60,335 nt of DNA from Candidatus Daviesbacteria bacterium (GTDB lineage: Bacteria; Patescibacteriota; Microgenomatia; Daviesbacterales; UBA10151). The notes under the pieces were generated by a model. That model made no database searches, was not told the DNA's origin, and worked only from the letters and a program-made list of their open reading frames with translations. Positions 24,712 through 32,488 of the stretch are shown piece after piece; the first letter of the stretch is position 1, and the number at the start of each line of letters is the position of its first letter. The stretch is taken from the NCBI GenBank assembly GCA_016195715.1, contig JACPZA010000031.1, forward strand, positions 1-60,335, read 5' to 3'. The translations under genes were made by a program, and so were the position numbers.

Positions 24712-25722
24712 GTGAAAAAATTATTTATTCAAATAGTTTCTTTTCTAGGTTTGCTCCCACTCCTATTTTTGTCTCCTACTCTTACTTTTGCTAGTCCTAG
24801 ATTAACAGATTTAGGGACATATAATGGTAGAAGTATTCGGGTCAATAGTAGCAACATCAATAATCATGTGGTTGGATCTTGTATTGTAGATGCGATAGGA
24901 GATAGTCATGCTTGTTTTTATAATGGTACTACTTGGCAAGATTTAGGTAATTTTGCTAAAGATTTTTCTTCTGCCTTAAGCATTAATGATTTTGATCAAA
25001 TTGTTGGTTATGGTTTGGACACAACTAATACACCCAGAGCTTTTTTATGGGATAAAGGTGTGGTAAAAGACCTTGGGGGATTGAGTACTCTTGGAAGTAT
25101 AGCAGTAGCTATAAATAACAAAGGGCAGATTGTTGGTTATTCATCCATGCCTCAAAATCACAATCATGCTACTTTATGGGAAAATGGACAGATTAAGGAT
25201 TTAGGAACTTTGCCAGGAGGCAGCACTAGCGGCGCTTCTGCTATTAATGATCAAGGAGATATTGTTGGGACAAGCGATACTACTTCATTCAATCAGCATA
25301 TGTTTAGTTACAGAAACAATCAGATGGCAGATTTAGGAACTTTAAAAGCTAATACTTCACCTCTGGCTATTAATAACCAAAGACAGATAGTTGGATTTAC
25401 TACTGATTCACCTGGTGTTGATGACAGCGCTTTTGAATATCAAAATGGTAGCTTTGTTAACTTACCCTGGACTAGTGGTAACCCAAGCTGGGCCAATGAT
25501 ATTAATAATCATGGGGTAGCAGTAGGTTTTGGCTATACTGCACCACAAGGTGGACCTCGCCATGCTACTTTATGGATGAATAACTCTGTGACTGATTTAG
25601 GAGGTTTATCCACAATTCATGAAGGTAGTGTTGCAAGTTCAGTAAATGATAATGGAGTCATTGCTGGGCAAAGTCAAGATGATTCAGGAATAATTCATGC
25701 AGTTCTTTGGACACAAAACTAA
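24712..25722 (+). CDS. Secreted HAF-repeat protein, copy 2
   Basis: A 336-residue paralogue of the preceding protein. It has an intact signal peptide (VKKLFIQIVSFLGL then LPLLFLSP, cleavage near TFA/SPR) and the same six or so HAF units, such as 'HATLWENGQIKDLGTLPGGS'. A block of 56 bases (25165-25220) is identical to 24079-24134 in copy 1, indicating recent duplication or gene conversion. GTG start placed by the promoter. It converges with prmC, overlapping by four bases. Role unknown, probably extracellular. Confidence 0.85.
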   Translation: MKKLFIQIVSFLGLLPLLFLSPTLTFASPRLTDLGTYNGRSIRVNSSNINNHVVGSCIVDAIGDSHACFYNGTTWQDLGNFAKDFSSALSINDFDQIVGYGLDTTNTPRAFLWDKGVVKDLGGLSTLGSIAVAINNKGQIVGYSSMPQNHNHATLWENGQIKDLGTLPGGSTSGASAINDQGDIVGTSDTTSFNQHMFSYRNNQMADLGTLKANTSPLAINNQRQIVGFTTDSPGVDDSAFEYQNGSFVNLPWTSGNPSWANDINNHGVAVGFGYTAPQGGPRHATLWMNNSVTDLGGLSTIHEGSVASSVNDNGVIAGQSQDDSGIIHAVLWTQN

Positions 25723-26405
25723 AATTTAATTACTAAAATTCGATCTTTTTTAGCTAAGTCTTTTTTAATTTCAGCTTTTGATTTGGGAAGGTATCTATTT
25801 ACTTCTGCTAAAGCTAATTTGCCTTGATCCTCATCAATTTCACAAAGTAAATACTTGGGAAAAAAGTTTTTTTCATTCATTTGTTCAAACATTTTTCTAT
25901 AAACATCAAACCCATCATGTCCACCATCTAGCGCTAAAATTGGCTCAAAATCTTTAACTGAATTCTCTAATTTAGAAATTTTCCAAGTTGGGATATAGGG
26001 TAAATTTGCAACAATAATATCTGGGTTTAGCTTAACACCCTTGGGGTGGAAGGCTAAATTAGAAAATAAATCTGATTCTAGAAAAAAGATTTTATTCTCA
26101 ACTTTATTCAACTTAGCATTCTCCTCTGCTTGAACTAAAGCTTTTGAAGAGATATCTAAAGCTAAAATTCTTGCTTGAGGAAGATTTTTAGCAATGGAGA
26201 TAGCAATAACTCCAGACCCAGTACCTACATCAATAATGCGTATAGCGCGTGGGGGGTTGGGGGTATATGCTATATTTAAAACTTCATCAACTAAAATTTC
26301 TGTTTCAGGTCTTGGTATTAAAACATCAGGGGAGAGATTAAACTTAAGCTTGTAGAACTCAGTCCAGCCTTGAATATATTGAGCAGGTTTATTCTGTTGA
26401 TTCAT
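25719..26405 (-). CDS. prmC: Peptide chain release factor N5-glutamine methyltransferase, short form
   Basis: SAM-dependent enzyme that methylates the Gln of the GGQ motif in release factors. The methyltransferase domain is complete: '[20 protein letters not shown]', SAM site '[15 protein letters not shown]' and catalytic 'NLPYIP'. The usual motif is NPPY, so Leu replaces the first Pro. The N-terminal helical domain that docks onto the release factor is almost absent (about 228 residues against about 280). I choose the ATG at 26405, which overlaps the end of prfA by 17 bases. The partner gene prfA is directly upstream, the conserved arrangement. Confidence 0.88.
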   Translation of the reverse strand: MNQQNKPAQYIQGWTEFYKLKFNLSPDVLIPRPETEILVDEVLNIAYTPNPPRAIRIIDVGTGSGVIAISIAKNLPQARILALDISSKALVQAEENAKLNKVENKIFFLESDLFSNLAFHPKGVKLNPDIIVANLPYIPTWKISKLENSVKDFEPILALDGGHDGFDVYRKMFEQMNEKNFFPKYLLCEIDEDQGKLALAEVNRYLPKSKAEIKKDLAKKDRILVIKF

Positions 26406-27339
26406 TTGACGCTTCTTGCAAGGCTTTAATAATTGGATCAAGTTTACCTTCTAGGATATCTTCTAAATTATGCCAGGATTTATTAATTCTATGATCGGTG
26501 ATTCTATTTTGAGGATAATTATAAGTTCTAATTTTTTCATTTCGCTCACCAGTTCCCACCATTTGGGCTCTTTTGGCATCAATACTACCAAACTTTTCTT
26601 GTTGCTCTATCTCCCAAAGCTTAGCTCTAAGCAACTTCATAGCATTTTCTCTGTTTTGGAGCTGGGATCTTTCTGTCTGACAAGTTACAACTATTCCAGT
26701 TGGTAAATGTTTAATCCTAACAGCTGTATTTACTTTATTAACATTTTGTCCTCCCGCTCCACCTGATCTAAAAGCTTCAAACTCAATATCAGCTGGATTT
26801 ATAAAAACTTCTGATTCGGAAACCTCTGGTAAAACTGCCACAGTAGCAGTGGAAGTGTGGATTCTGCCAGAGCTTTCAGTTTTGGGAACTCTTTGCACTC
26901 TATGAACTCCAGATTCAAATTTTAAAAACTCAAAAGAATTTTTACCAGAAATTTTTAAAGTAATTTGTTTAATTTGACCTAAACCCCCCTCAGAGCGATC
27001 TAGCTCTTCAATTTGCCATTTTTGAGCTTCAGCAAAACGAGAGTACATTCTAAATAAATCTCCAGCAAAAAGCCCTGCTTCATCTCCACCGGCAGCTGAT
27101 CTAATTTCTAAAATTGCTACATTTGGGTTAACCTCATCCCCCTCCGCTAAAGCTTCGTGGGACAAGTCTTCTGATTCCATAGGAGTGGAAGCGGATTGCT
27201 CTAGCTCTTGTCTTTGTTTTTCTAACTCATTGATCTCTCCTTGAGCAAGTTCTGCTAACTCTGGATCTTGCAAGAGTAGCTTATTACCAGCAATTCTTTT
27301 GTCAATCTCTTCTAATTGTTCTTTTAAATAATCGTTCAT
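26389..27339 (-). CDS. prfA: Peptide chain release factor 1
   Basis: RF1 recognises UAA and UAG and triggers peptide release. 316 residues, shorter than the usual 355-360 because the N-terminal domain is reduced. The catalytic loop is intact in '[20 protein letters not shown]', with the GGQ Gln that PrmC methylates. '[23 protein letters not shown]' holds the stop-codon-reading region. A TATAAT box ends six bases before the ATG, giving a leaderless transcript. Confidence 0.95.
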   Translation of the reverse strand: MNDYLKEQLEEIDKRIAGNKLLLQDPELAELAQGEINELEKQRQELEQSASTPMESEDLSHEALAEGDEVNPNVAILEIRSAAGGDEAGLFAGDLFRMYSRFAEAQKWQIEELDRSEGGLGQIKQITLKISGKNSFEFLKFESGVHRVQRVPKTESSGRIHTSTATVAVLPEVSESEVFINPADIEFEAFRSGGAGGQNVNKVNTAVRIKHLPTGIVVTCQTERSQLQNRENAMKLLRAKLWEIEQQEKFGSIDAKRAQMVGTGERNEKIRTYNYPQNRITDHRINKSWHNLEDILEGKLDPIIKALQEASNESTE

Positions 27340-27345
27340 GGATTT

Positions 27346-27351
27346 ATTATA
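27346..27351 (-). promoter_or_regulatory. -10 box of prfA
   Basis: Perfect TATAAT on the minus strand, six bases before the prfA ATG (27339). The -35 region is weak. Confidence 0.5.
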
Positions 27352-27386
27352 TTCCCGACCGGAGCGTAGAAGTATTTTGAGTTTAG

Positions 27387-27710
27387 CTAAGAAGAAGCTT
27401 TGCGGGCTTGCATTAAAAGATCTTTAAGCGATGGTTTGTCAGTTTTTTTCTCCACTACTTTTTGAGCTCTAGCTTGGAGAATTTGTTGTCTTTGGATCTT
27501 TTTACCTTCAGCTTCTTTAGCTTTCTTTTGGAATCTTTCAACTTGACCTAAAGTATCCACAAATTTTTGCTGACCAGTATAAAGTGGGTGACAATTTGAA
27601 CAAATCTCCACTCTAATTTCAGGCAAAACAGAGCCTGTGGTAAAAACATTCCCACAAGCACAAGTCACTTTTGCATCGTTATACCAAGTTGGATGAATAT
27701 CTGCTTTCAT
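27387..27710 (-). CDS. rpmE: Large ribosomal subunit protein bL31
   Basis: 50S protein, 107 residues. The zinc-binding version is evident from '[13 protein letters not shown]' and '[20 protein letters not shown]'. A Lys/Gln-rich extension of about 40 residues follows the normal end of the protein, making it longer than most bL31 (about 70). It has a very good promoter of its own. Confidence 0.94.
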   Translation of the reverse strand: MKADIHPTWYNDAKVTCACGNVFTTGSVLPEIRVEICSNCHPLYTGQQKFVDTLGQVERFQKKAKEAEGKKIQRQQILQARAQKVVEKKTDKPSLKDLLMQARKASS

Positions 27711-27719
27711 AGTTTGAAA

Positions 27720-27748
27720 ATTATACTAAAAAGAGAGTTTAGGTTCAA
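27720..27748 (-). promoter_or_regulatory. rpmE promoter
   Basis: Minus strand TTGAAC (27743-27748), 17-base spacer, TATAAT (27720-27725); nine bases to the rpmE ATG. The -35 box lies in the gap after the upstream gene's stop region. Confidence 0.7.
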
Positions 27749-28188
27749 GTGATAGAAGTTTTAGTGTTGCTGGAAGTTATAATTTGATTACTAGCTTCTT
27801 CTGGTGGATTACTGGCACTTGCAGAACTTCTGGTATCAACTAATATATCTCTAGCAGCTTTTTCAGAAGGTAAGTCTTCAGTTGAAACTTGAGGCGGCTT
27901 AGTGTTCAAAAGGTCTTGTGCTACTTGGGCAACATCTGGGCCGACCTCAGCACCAGTGTTTAAAACTGCAGCTAGTGCCATAGAAGCTGCTTTTATTTTT
28001 GCCCTTTTAACTGCATCTGGATTTTTTCTATCAACTTGAGATGGTTTTTGAGATCTTTTAGCAAGATCAATTAAAGTTTGTCTAGCAGTTTTTGCAGCCC
28101 CAGTTATTTTTGTTCTTAAACTAACTTTAGCAGGAGCAATCTCTTGAGTTGGAGTAGTATCAATACTATTTTCAACTGTTTCAGCCAT
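27745..28188 (-). CDS. Hypothetical basic/disordered protein, 147 residues
   Basis: Not recognised. The N-terminal 75 residues are Lys/Arg/Ala-rich and likely helical ('KRAKIKAASMALAAVLNTG'); the C-terminal 50 residues are Ser/Thr/Pro-rich and probably disordered. No signal peptide. It follows the EamA transporter gene by nine bases and is probably the last gene of the hisS operon. An AGGAG sequence lies about 15 bases before the ATG. Confidence 0.5.
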   Translation of the reverse strand: MAETVENSIDTTPTQEIAPAKVSLRTKITGAAKTARQTLIDLAKRSQKPSQVDRKNPDAVKRAKIKAASMALAAVLNTGAEVGPDVAQVAQDLLNTKPPQVSTEDLPSEKAARDILVDTRSSASASNPPEEASNQIITSSNTKTSIT

Positions 28189-28197
28189 AACAATACT

Positions 28198-29145
28198 TTA
28201 ACTCCTATGATGTCTATAGATCAAGTGATGATGGTGGGGTTTACCTAAAGTTCCCCAGTAAACTCCTAAAACTATTAAAACAGTTCCAATTATAAAAGAA
28301 AAAGAGATGCGCTCACCTAACAGTGGTACAGCAACAGTAGCTGTTACAGCAGGTTCAACATATTGAAACAAATTAGCTTTTACCACATCAGTTTTTTTAA
28401 GTGCCCATTCCATTAGAAAAAAAGCAACTACTGAAGATAAAATACTGATATACAAAAATCCTAAAATTCCAACTATGCTGACATTAGATACCCAATTTGG
28501 ATTTTGAAAATATTCATTAGCTGTAGGAAGAACAAAAGCTAGCGTTGCAACTAAAAAAGCTACACCAGTTAAAACAAGGGGAGAGTATTTTGACAATAAA
28601 TCTTTGGATAAAATTGTTCCAGCTACAAAGGTTAAACCAGAAAGTAGAATCAACAAATCTCCAGTCAAATTTTCAGTTGAAAAATTACCAAAAAAAAGTA
28701 AATGAATTCCTAAAATTATTCCAGCACCAATTATGCCAAGTAAACTACCAACTAAATTTATAAAATAAATGTGTTCTTTTAAAAATAACCAACCCACAAT
28801 TATTGAGGATATTGGAATGACCAAAGATAATACTGAAGCATGAATGGCCGAGGTGTTTTTAAGTCCTTCATAACCTAAAGCAATAGTAATTGGAACCATC
28901 AGTAAGCTGGCTAAAATCAATCTAGGTAAATCTTGTGATCTAATTTTAATTTTGCTTCGATCAACATTGAAAAAAAATGGAGTTAAAAGTAGACTAGCAA
29001 AAGCAAAACGCAAAAAACTTAAACTCATGACTGGAAATTCCTGCAAAGTTAATTTTCCCACAACTGCCACAATTCCCCAGATAATATGAGCAATGACTAG
29101 AGCTAGATATGGCCAGGGGATTTTGACTAGATTAAAAATCCTCAC
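28198..29145 (-). CDS. EamA/DMT family transporter
   Basis: Ten-helix drug/metabolite transporter family member, about 315 residues. Two EamA repeats are visible: 'LALVIAHIIWGIVAVVGKLT' at the start and 'LLILLSGLTFVAGTILSKDL' in the second half; the Pro-containing 'VEPAVTATVAVPLLGERISF' is a family hallmark. I choose the GTG at 29145, one base after the hisS stop, rather than the upstream frame that would overlap hisS. The tail is His-rich. Substrate unknown; co-transcription with hisS under T-box control hints at amino-acid transport (inference). Confidence 0.85.
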   Translation of the reverse strand: MRIFNLVKIPWPYLALVIAHIIWGIVAVVGKLTLQEFPVMSLSFLRFAFASLLLTPFFFNVDRSKIKIRSQDLPRLILASLLMVPITIALGYEGLKNTSAIHASVLSLVIPISSIIVGWLFLKEHIYFINLVGSLLGIIGAGIILGIHLLFFGNFSTENLTGDLLILLSGLTFVAGTILSKDLLSKYSPLVLTGVAFLVATLAFVLPTANEYFQNPNWVSNVSIVGILGFLYISILSSVVAFFLMEWALKKTDVVKANLFQYVEPAVTATVAVPLLGERISFSFIIGTVLIVLGVYWGTLGKPHHHHLIYRHHRS

Positions 29146-29146
29146 A

Positions 29147-30367
29147 CTAAATATTGTTGAGTTTTTCCAAAAGAGTGTCAAGTGAAAGCTTTTCTTGAGA
29201 GTTAGTTTTTAGGTTCTTTAAAGTAACTAAACTCTCTACATCTTCTTCTGGTCCAATAATAATAGCATATGGAATACCCTTTTGATCTGCATATTTTAGC
29301 TGTTTTTCAAGTTTTGTGTTTGGGTCTAACCAAAGCTCAGTGGAAATATCTGCTGAGCGAAGTCGAAGCATAACTTCTAAAGAGTTTTGCACTAACTCTG
29401 AAGAAAAAATAGTTACTAAAACTTTAGAGCTTGTTTGGGAAGCATCTAAAACTCCTCTTTCTTCCATAGCTTCAATTGTTCTATCTAAACCTATTGCAAA
29501 CCCAACAGCAGGTTGTGGAAATCCTGTAAACTTACCGATCATCTCATCCCATCTACCACCTCCACAAAGAGAGGAAGAATTTGGGTCTTCTTTTAAAACA
29601 ACTTCCATTATCAATCCTGTGTAATAATCCAAACCTCTAACTAAAGTAGGATCAAACTGTAAAGAATCTTCTGGATAGCCCATTTTTTTATAGAGCTCAA
29701 TAATTTCTTGTAAGTTGTTAGAGAGTTGGAGTTTGATGATTTTATTGAGCAGTTCAGAAGCCTGTGGTTCAGATAAACCTTTAGCAACAAGTTCTTTTAA
29801 AACTCCATCGTTGCCAATTTTATTTAATTTATCTACAGCTGCTAGATATTTTGGTTCGATCCCCACTAAAAACGACCTATCATTAACTTTGATTATCACA
29901 TCTAAGTCAAGGTTCTTATAGATCTCATAAGCTAGCGCTAGTATTTCTGCATCTGCCAGGGGAGTAGAGACACCAATAATATCAGCGTCACATTGTAAAA
30001 ATTCTCTATATCTACCTTTTTGAGTATTTTCGCCCCTGTAAGCGGGTTGGATTTGATAGCGCTTAAAGGGCAAAGGGAGTGTTTGTTGACCGTTGGGACC
30101 ATATTGAGCTACAACACGAGCTAGTGGTACAGTTTGGTCATATTTTAGAGCTACTTTATCTCCACCTTTAGTTTCAAATTTATAGATTAACTTTTCTTCC
30201 TCTCCATATTTTCCAGTTAAAGTTTCTTCATATTCTAAAGTTGGAGTTTCCAGCGGATCAAAGCCAAACTTTTGAAAAACTTGGATAATTTTTCCCAAAA
30301 CAACCTGACGCGCCAGCGCATCCTTTGGCAAAAAATCTCTAAATCCTTTAGGTGTCTGTGCTTTCAT
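29147..30367 (-). CDS. hisS: Histidyl-tRNA synthetase
   Basis: Class II synthetase charging tRNA-His; 406 residues. Motif 2 region 'RYQIQPAYRGENTQKGRYREF', histidine-binding motifs 'LVRGLDYYTGLIMEV' and 'GGGRWDEMIG', motif 3 'GFAIGLDRTIEAM', and a C-terminal anticodon-binding domain. It begins with the standard 'PKGFRDFLPKDALARQ'. It is the second gene behind the T-box leader at 30757-31062. Confidence 0.96.
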   Translation of the reverse strand: MKAQTPKGFRDFLPKDALARQVVLGKIIQVFQKFGFDPLETPTLEYEETLTGKYGEEEKLIYKFETKGGDKVALKYDQTVPLARVVAQYGPNGQQTLPLPFKRYQIQPAYRGENTQKGRYREFLQCDADIIGVSTPLADAEILALAYEIYKNLDLDVIIKVNDRSFLVGIEPKYLAAVDKLNKIGNDGVLKELVAKGLSEPQASELLNKIIKLQLSNNLQEIIELYKKMGYPEDSLQFDPTLVRGLDYYTGLIMEVVLKEDPNSSSLCGGGRWDEMIGKFTGFPQPAVGFAIGLDRTIEAMEERGVLDASQTSSKVLVTIFSSELVQNSLEVMLRLRSADISTELWLDPNTKLEKQLKYADQKGIPYAIIIGPEEDVESLVTLKNLKTNSQEKLSLDTLLEKLNNI

Positions 30368-30385
30368 ATGCTTTGACCTATGTTA

Positions 30386-30727
30386 TCACAATTTAGCTGT
30401 GGTTGTGATCGCTTGGATATTCATCAACCTGGATGGGTTGGTGAGCACAACTAGAATCCAGGTATCAGTTCCGATAGTATTCACACCTCTTCCTGTTTTG
30501 CGGTTTAATGAAACAGTTTTAGGAGCTAATAAGTCTTCTACTTCTACTGAAACACTTCGCTCCCTTCTTTTTCCAGGATTAACCCCAGTTAGATCGACTT
30601 TGACTTTTTTCCCGTCTGGTTTCGTGTATTCACCACTTTTAGCAGGAACATCCGCTATTAATTTGTATCTTCTTGCAATATCAACTTTCTGAACCATAAT
30701 AATGTTTAATCTCGATTCAATTGTCAT
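30386..30727 (-). CDS. Hypothetical protein between the T-box and hisS
   Basis: A 113-residue protein of unknown family: basic, soluble, beta-rich in appearance, with 'KSGEYTKPDGKKVKVDLTGV' and 'TDTWILVVLTNPSRLMNI'. The ATG at 30727 is fixed by a nearly perfect Shine-Dalgarno sequence (30733-30740); an earlier in-frame start at 30745 would translate through that site and is unlikely. It is the first gene read after the T-box terminator, 18 bases before hisS, so its level should respond to tRNA-His charging. Confidence 0.65.
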   Translation of the reverse strand: MTIESRLNIIMVQKVDIARRYKLIADVPAKSGEYTKPDGKKVKVDLTGVNPGKRRERSVSVEVEDLLAPKTVSLNRKTGRGVNTIGTDTWILVVLTNPSRLMNIQAITTTAKL

Positions 30728-30732
30728 ATTTT

Positions 30733-30740
30733 CACCTCCT
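30733..30740 (-). promoter_or_regulatory. Strong Shine-Dalgarno site
   Basis: Minus strand AAAGGAGGTGAAAA, matching the 16S rRNA anti-SD over about ten bases, five bases before the ATG at 30727. Such a site is unusual in this window and decides the start codon. Confidence 0.8.
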
Positions 30741-30756
30741 TTCAAAAGTTTGCATT

Positions 30757-30815
30757 AAAAAACCTCCCGTTTCTTACACATTAACCACCAGGGCTAATGA
30801 GTAAGGAACGAGAGG
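30757..30815 (-). terminator. T-box regulated intrinsic terminator
   Basis: Minus strand: CCUCUCGUUCCUUAC (30815-30801) pairs with GUAAGAAACGGGAGG (30777-30763), with further pairing CAUUAGCC/GGUUAAUG inside, followed by six U (30762-30757). The 5' arm is the same sequence that forms the 3' arm of the T-box antiterminator, so the two structures exclude each other. Confidence 0.88.
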
Positions 30816-31027
30816 CTTAAAAAAAAGGACCTCCCGCGGTCCCATCCTTATTTCTAAAAATATTACTATTTCTAGACTCTTAGTATCGACTCCGCTAGGC
30901 TGACATCGAATGTGAATCTTTTTACGGCTTTCAACTTTTCCGTCAGGTATTTGGCCTGCTGCCTGTCCCAAGTAACTTTAGTGAAGTGGGACTTTTGGAT
31001 CGTGACTCCAATACAAACGCATTTAAC
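30757..31027 (-). ncRNA. T-box riboswitch leader (tRNA-His sensing) upstream of hisS
   Basis: About 270 bases of leader RNA. The T-box core AGGATGGGACCGCG (30848-30835) matches the consensus AGGGUGGNACCGCG at 13 of 14 positions. The antiterminator folds canonically: AAGGA (30849-30845) with UCCUU (30807-30803), a seven-base bulge UGGGACC (30844-30838), then GCGGGAGG (30837-30830) with CCUCUCGU (30815-30808). Just upstream is a stem III candidate, 20 bases at 30874-30855 with eight pairs. The alternative terminator is listed separately. A smaller GGACC/GGUCC hairpin followed by eight U (30842-30819) also exists within it. The bulge base N is G, which pairs with a C discriminator, the distinctive feature of bacterial tRNA-His; hisS is downstream. 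A CAC triplet followed by A at 30914-30912 is a possible specifier, but I could not fold stem I with confidence. Confidence 0.88.
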
Positions 31028-31033
31028 TATATT

Positions 31034-31062
31034 AGTATAACACAAAAAATTATTTTGGTCAA
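31034..31062 (-). promoter_or_regulatory. Promoter of the T-box/hisS operon
   Basis: Minus strand TTGACC (31062-31057), 17-base spacer, TATACT (31039-31034) preceded by TGT, an extended -10. Predicted transcription start is near 31027. Confidence 0.75.
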
Positions 31063-31084
31063 CTATAGGGTAAATAAAAAAGCA

Positions 31085-31108
31085 TTAAAAAAGTCCCTCT
31101 CGGGACTT
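31085..31108 (-). terminator. Intrinsic terminator after the DUF5666-like gene
   Basis: Minus strand stem AAGUCCC/GGGACUU (31108-31102 and 31097-31091) closed by a GAGA tetraloop and followed by a run of U (31090-31085). It ends the transcript of the minus-strand pair at 31230-32407, before the T-box promoter. Confidence 0.75.
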
Positions 31109-31229
31109 AAATTTCTTTTTTAGTGTTGTGCTAGTAATAATATCATCTTTAATTTTTTCAGTCAAGTAGTAAAATTTTTGAAGCCAAATCTTTACAATTT
31201 GAAGCTAATTTAAACCTCATAGTAAACTA

Positions 31230-31982
31230 CTAGTTAACAGTTGGTGTTGCAGAAGGAGAGGCAGATTTAATTTTTTTTAGATTTATAACCCCGCCTAAAG
31301 GAATAATATAAATATAATCAGCTTTTAAAATTTTATTTGAATTTAAAATTCCAACTCCAACTAAAAATTTACTTGGTTTAATATCTGATAAATTTGCTTC
31401 ATCACTACCACCAAAAATGTCAGCACTACTAGATACAACCAAAGTTTGAGTTTGATTATCTTTATCTTTTAAATTAATGGTGCTGCTTGTAACTGATTGA
31501 ACTTGTCCCCAAAGCATTTTTTTAGAATCTTCACTTGGTTGATCTAATTTAATAATTTTTTTAGCCACCAAATTATTTTTATCATCAACATCACCAAGAC
31601 CTACAATATAATCATCTTTTGTAAAATCAGCTAAAGTGGTTTTGCTGGATTTTTTGTGAGAATTTATGGAAGTTTGAATTTCATAAACTGTATAATCGTT
31701 AACTAAAATTACCCGATCTCCATTTTTGGAAGTTAAAGTTACTTGAGAATCAGTTTTTTCTTTGATAATACCAACAACCGCTTTGTTTTGTAATTTTTTA
31801 TTAATTTCCAGTTTTATCAAAGAGGCTTTTGAAGCAATTTCCGCTTTGAGTTGATTAATTTTGTCAATTAGCGAAGCTGAAGGACTGCTAGATGAGCTGG
31901 CATCTGTAGCATAGACAGGAATTATGAATGCTAAATTATAAATTATAAATGAAAAAAGCAGAAAATTTGTAATTTTTTTCAT
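31230..31982 (-). CDS. Exported protein, DUF5666-like
   Basis: A 250-residue protein with a signal peptide ('KKITNFLLFSFIIYNLAF', cleavage near VYA/TDA). Two repeats of a small beta domain follow: 'VGIIKEKTDSQVTLTSKNGD' (about 70-120) and 'WGQVQSVTSSTINLKDKDNQ' (about 160-215). These resemble DUF5666-type OB-like domains. Role unknown, outside the membrane. It overlaps the preceding gene by four bases (ATGA), so the two are translationally coupled. Confidence 0.65.
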   Translation of the reverse strand: MKKITNFLLFSFIIYNLAFIIPVYATDASSSSSPSASLIDKINQLKAEIASKASLIKLEINKKLQNKAVVGIIKEKTDSQVTLTSKNGDRVILVNDYTVYEIQTSINSHKKSSKTTLADFTKDDYIVGLGDVDDKNNLVAKKIIKLDQPSEDSKKMLWGQVQSVTSSTINLKDKDNQTQTLVVSSSADIFGGSDEANLSDIKPSKFLVGVGILNSNKILKADYIYIIPLGGVINLKKIKSASPSATPTVN

Positions 31983-32407
31983 AGTTTATCCTCTGAGTAA
32001 AAGATCGTCCGGGTAACTTGTTTGGTATTGCCTTTTTCATCAAAAGCAGCAATGGTAAAATTATTTAAGCCCTTGGATAATTCTATAACTTGGGAAAATT
32101 CACCACTGCCATTTGCTTGTAAACCTAAATTACTATCATCTGATGAGATAATTACAGTAGCTTTAGGGCTAGTTTTACCAGAAATCACTATTGATTTATC
32201 AAAAACTAAAGTTTCATCATCTGGGGAAGTTACATCCATACTAAAACTAACTGGCTTGATAGTTACTGGGCGATAATTTTGAAAAACAGAAGCACTCAAT
32301 TGATCTTTATTTAAAATATAATAAAGTCCAACTAAAAAATTTAAGCTAAGCAAAAGTATGAGCAGGTGAGAAATAATAAAAGTCTTTGGGGACAGAGTTT
32401 TATCCAT
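31979..32407 (-). CDS. Membrane-anchored protein with one Ig-like domain
   Basis: A 142-residue protein: short cytoplasmic N-terminus, one membrane helix (about 10-32, 'FIISHLLILLLSLNFLVGLY'), then one domain of about 85 residues with 'DKSIVISGKTSPKATVIISS' and 'NNFTIAAFDEKGNTKQVTRT', typical of bacterial Ig-like/cadherin-like folds used on cell surfaces. Encoded with the DUF5666-like protein and probably acting with it. A promoter TTGATT, 17 bases, TAATAT lies about 30 bases upstream. Confidence 0.6.
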   Translation of the reverse strand: MDKTLSPKTFIISHLLILLLSLNFLVGLYYILNKDQLSASVFQNYRPVTIKPVSFSMDVTSPDDETLVFDKSIVISGKTSPKATVIISSDDSNLGLQANGSGEFSQVIELSKGLNNFTIAAFDEKGNTKQVTRTIFYSEDKL

Positions 32408-32450
32408 GAGTGTTTAATAGCTAATCTTGTTTGTATATATTAAAACCATC

Positions 32451-32479
32451 TTGTTGATTAATCAATTGTCTGTTAAAAT
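32451..32479 (+). promoter_or_regulatory. Promoter of the MBL-dnaB pair
   Basis: TTGTTG (32451-32456), 17-base spacer, TAAAAT (32474-32479) preceded by TGT (extended -10); ATG at 32489 after nine bases. It lies in a divergent gap shared with the Ig-like gene. Confidence 0.55.
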
Positions 32480-32488
32480 TTTTGTCCA

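Noticed and set aside
30819-30842. GGACC/GGUCC hairpin followed by eight U as an independent terminator
   Set aside because: It overlaps the T-box bulge and the antiterminator loop. The main terminator is the longer hairpin at 30757-30815. It may still compete as an alternative fold.
30774-30971. 65-codon open frame on the minus strand
   Set aside because: It lies entirely inside the T-box leader; the RNA structure explains the sequence.
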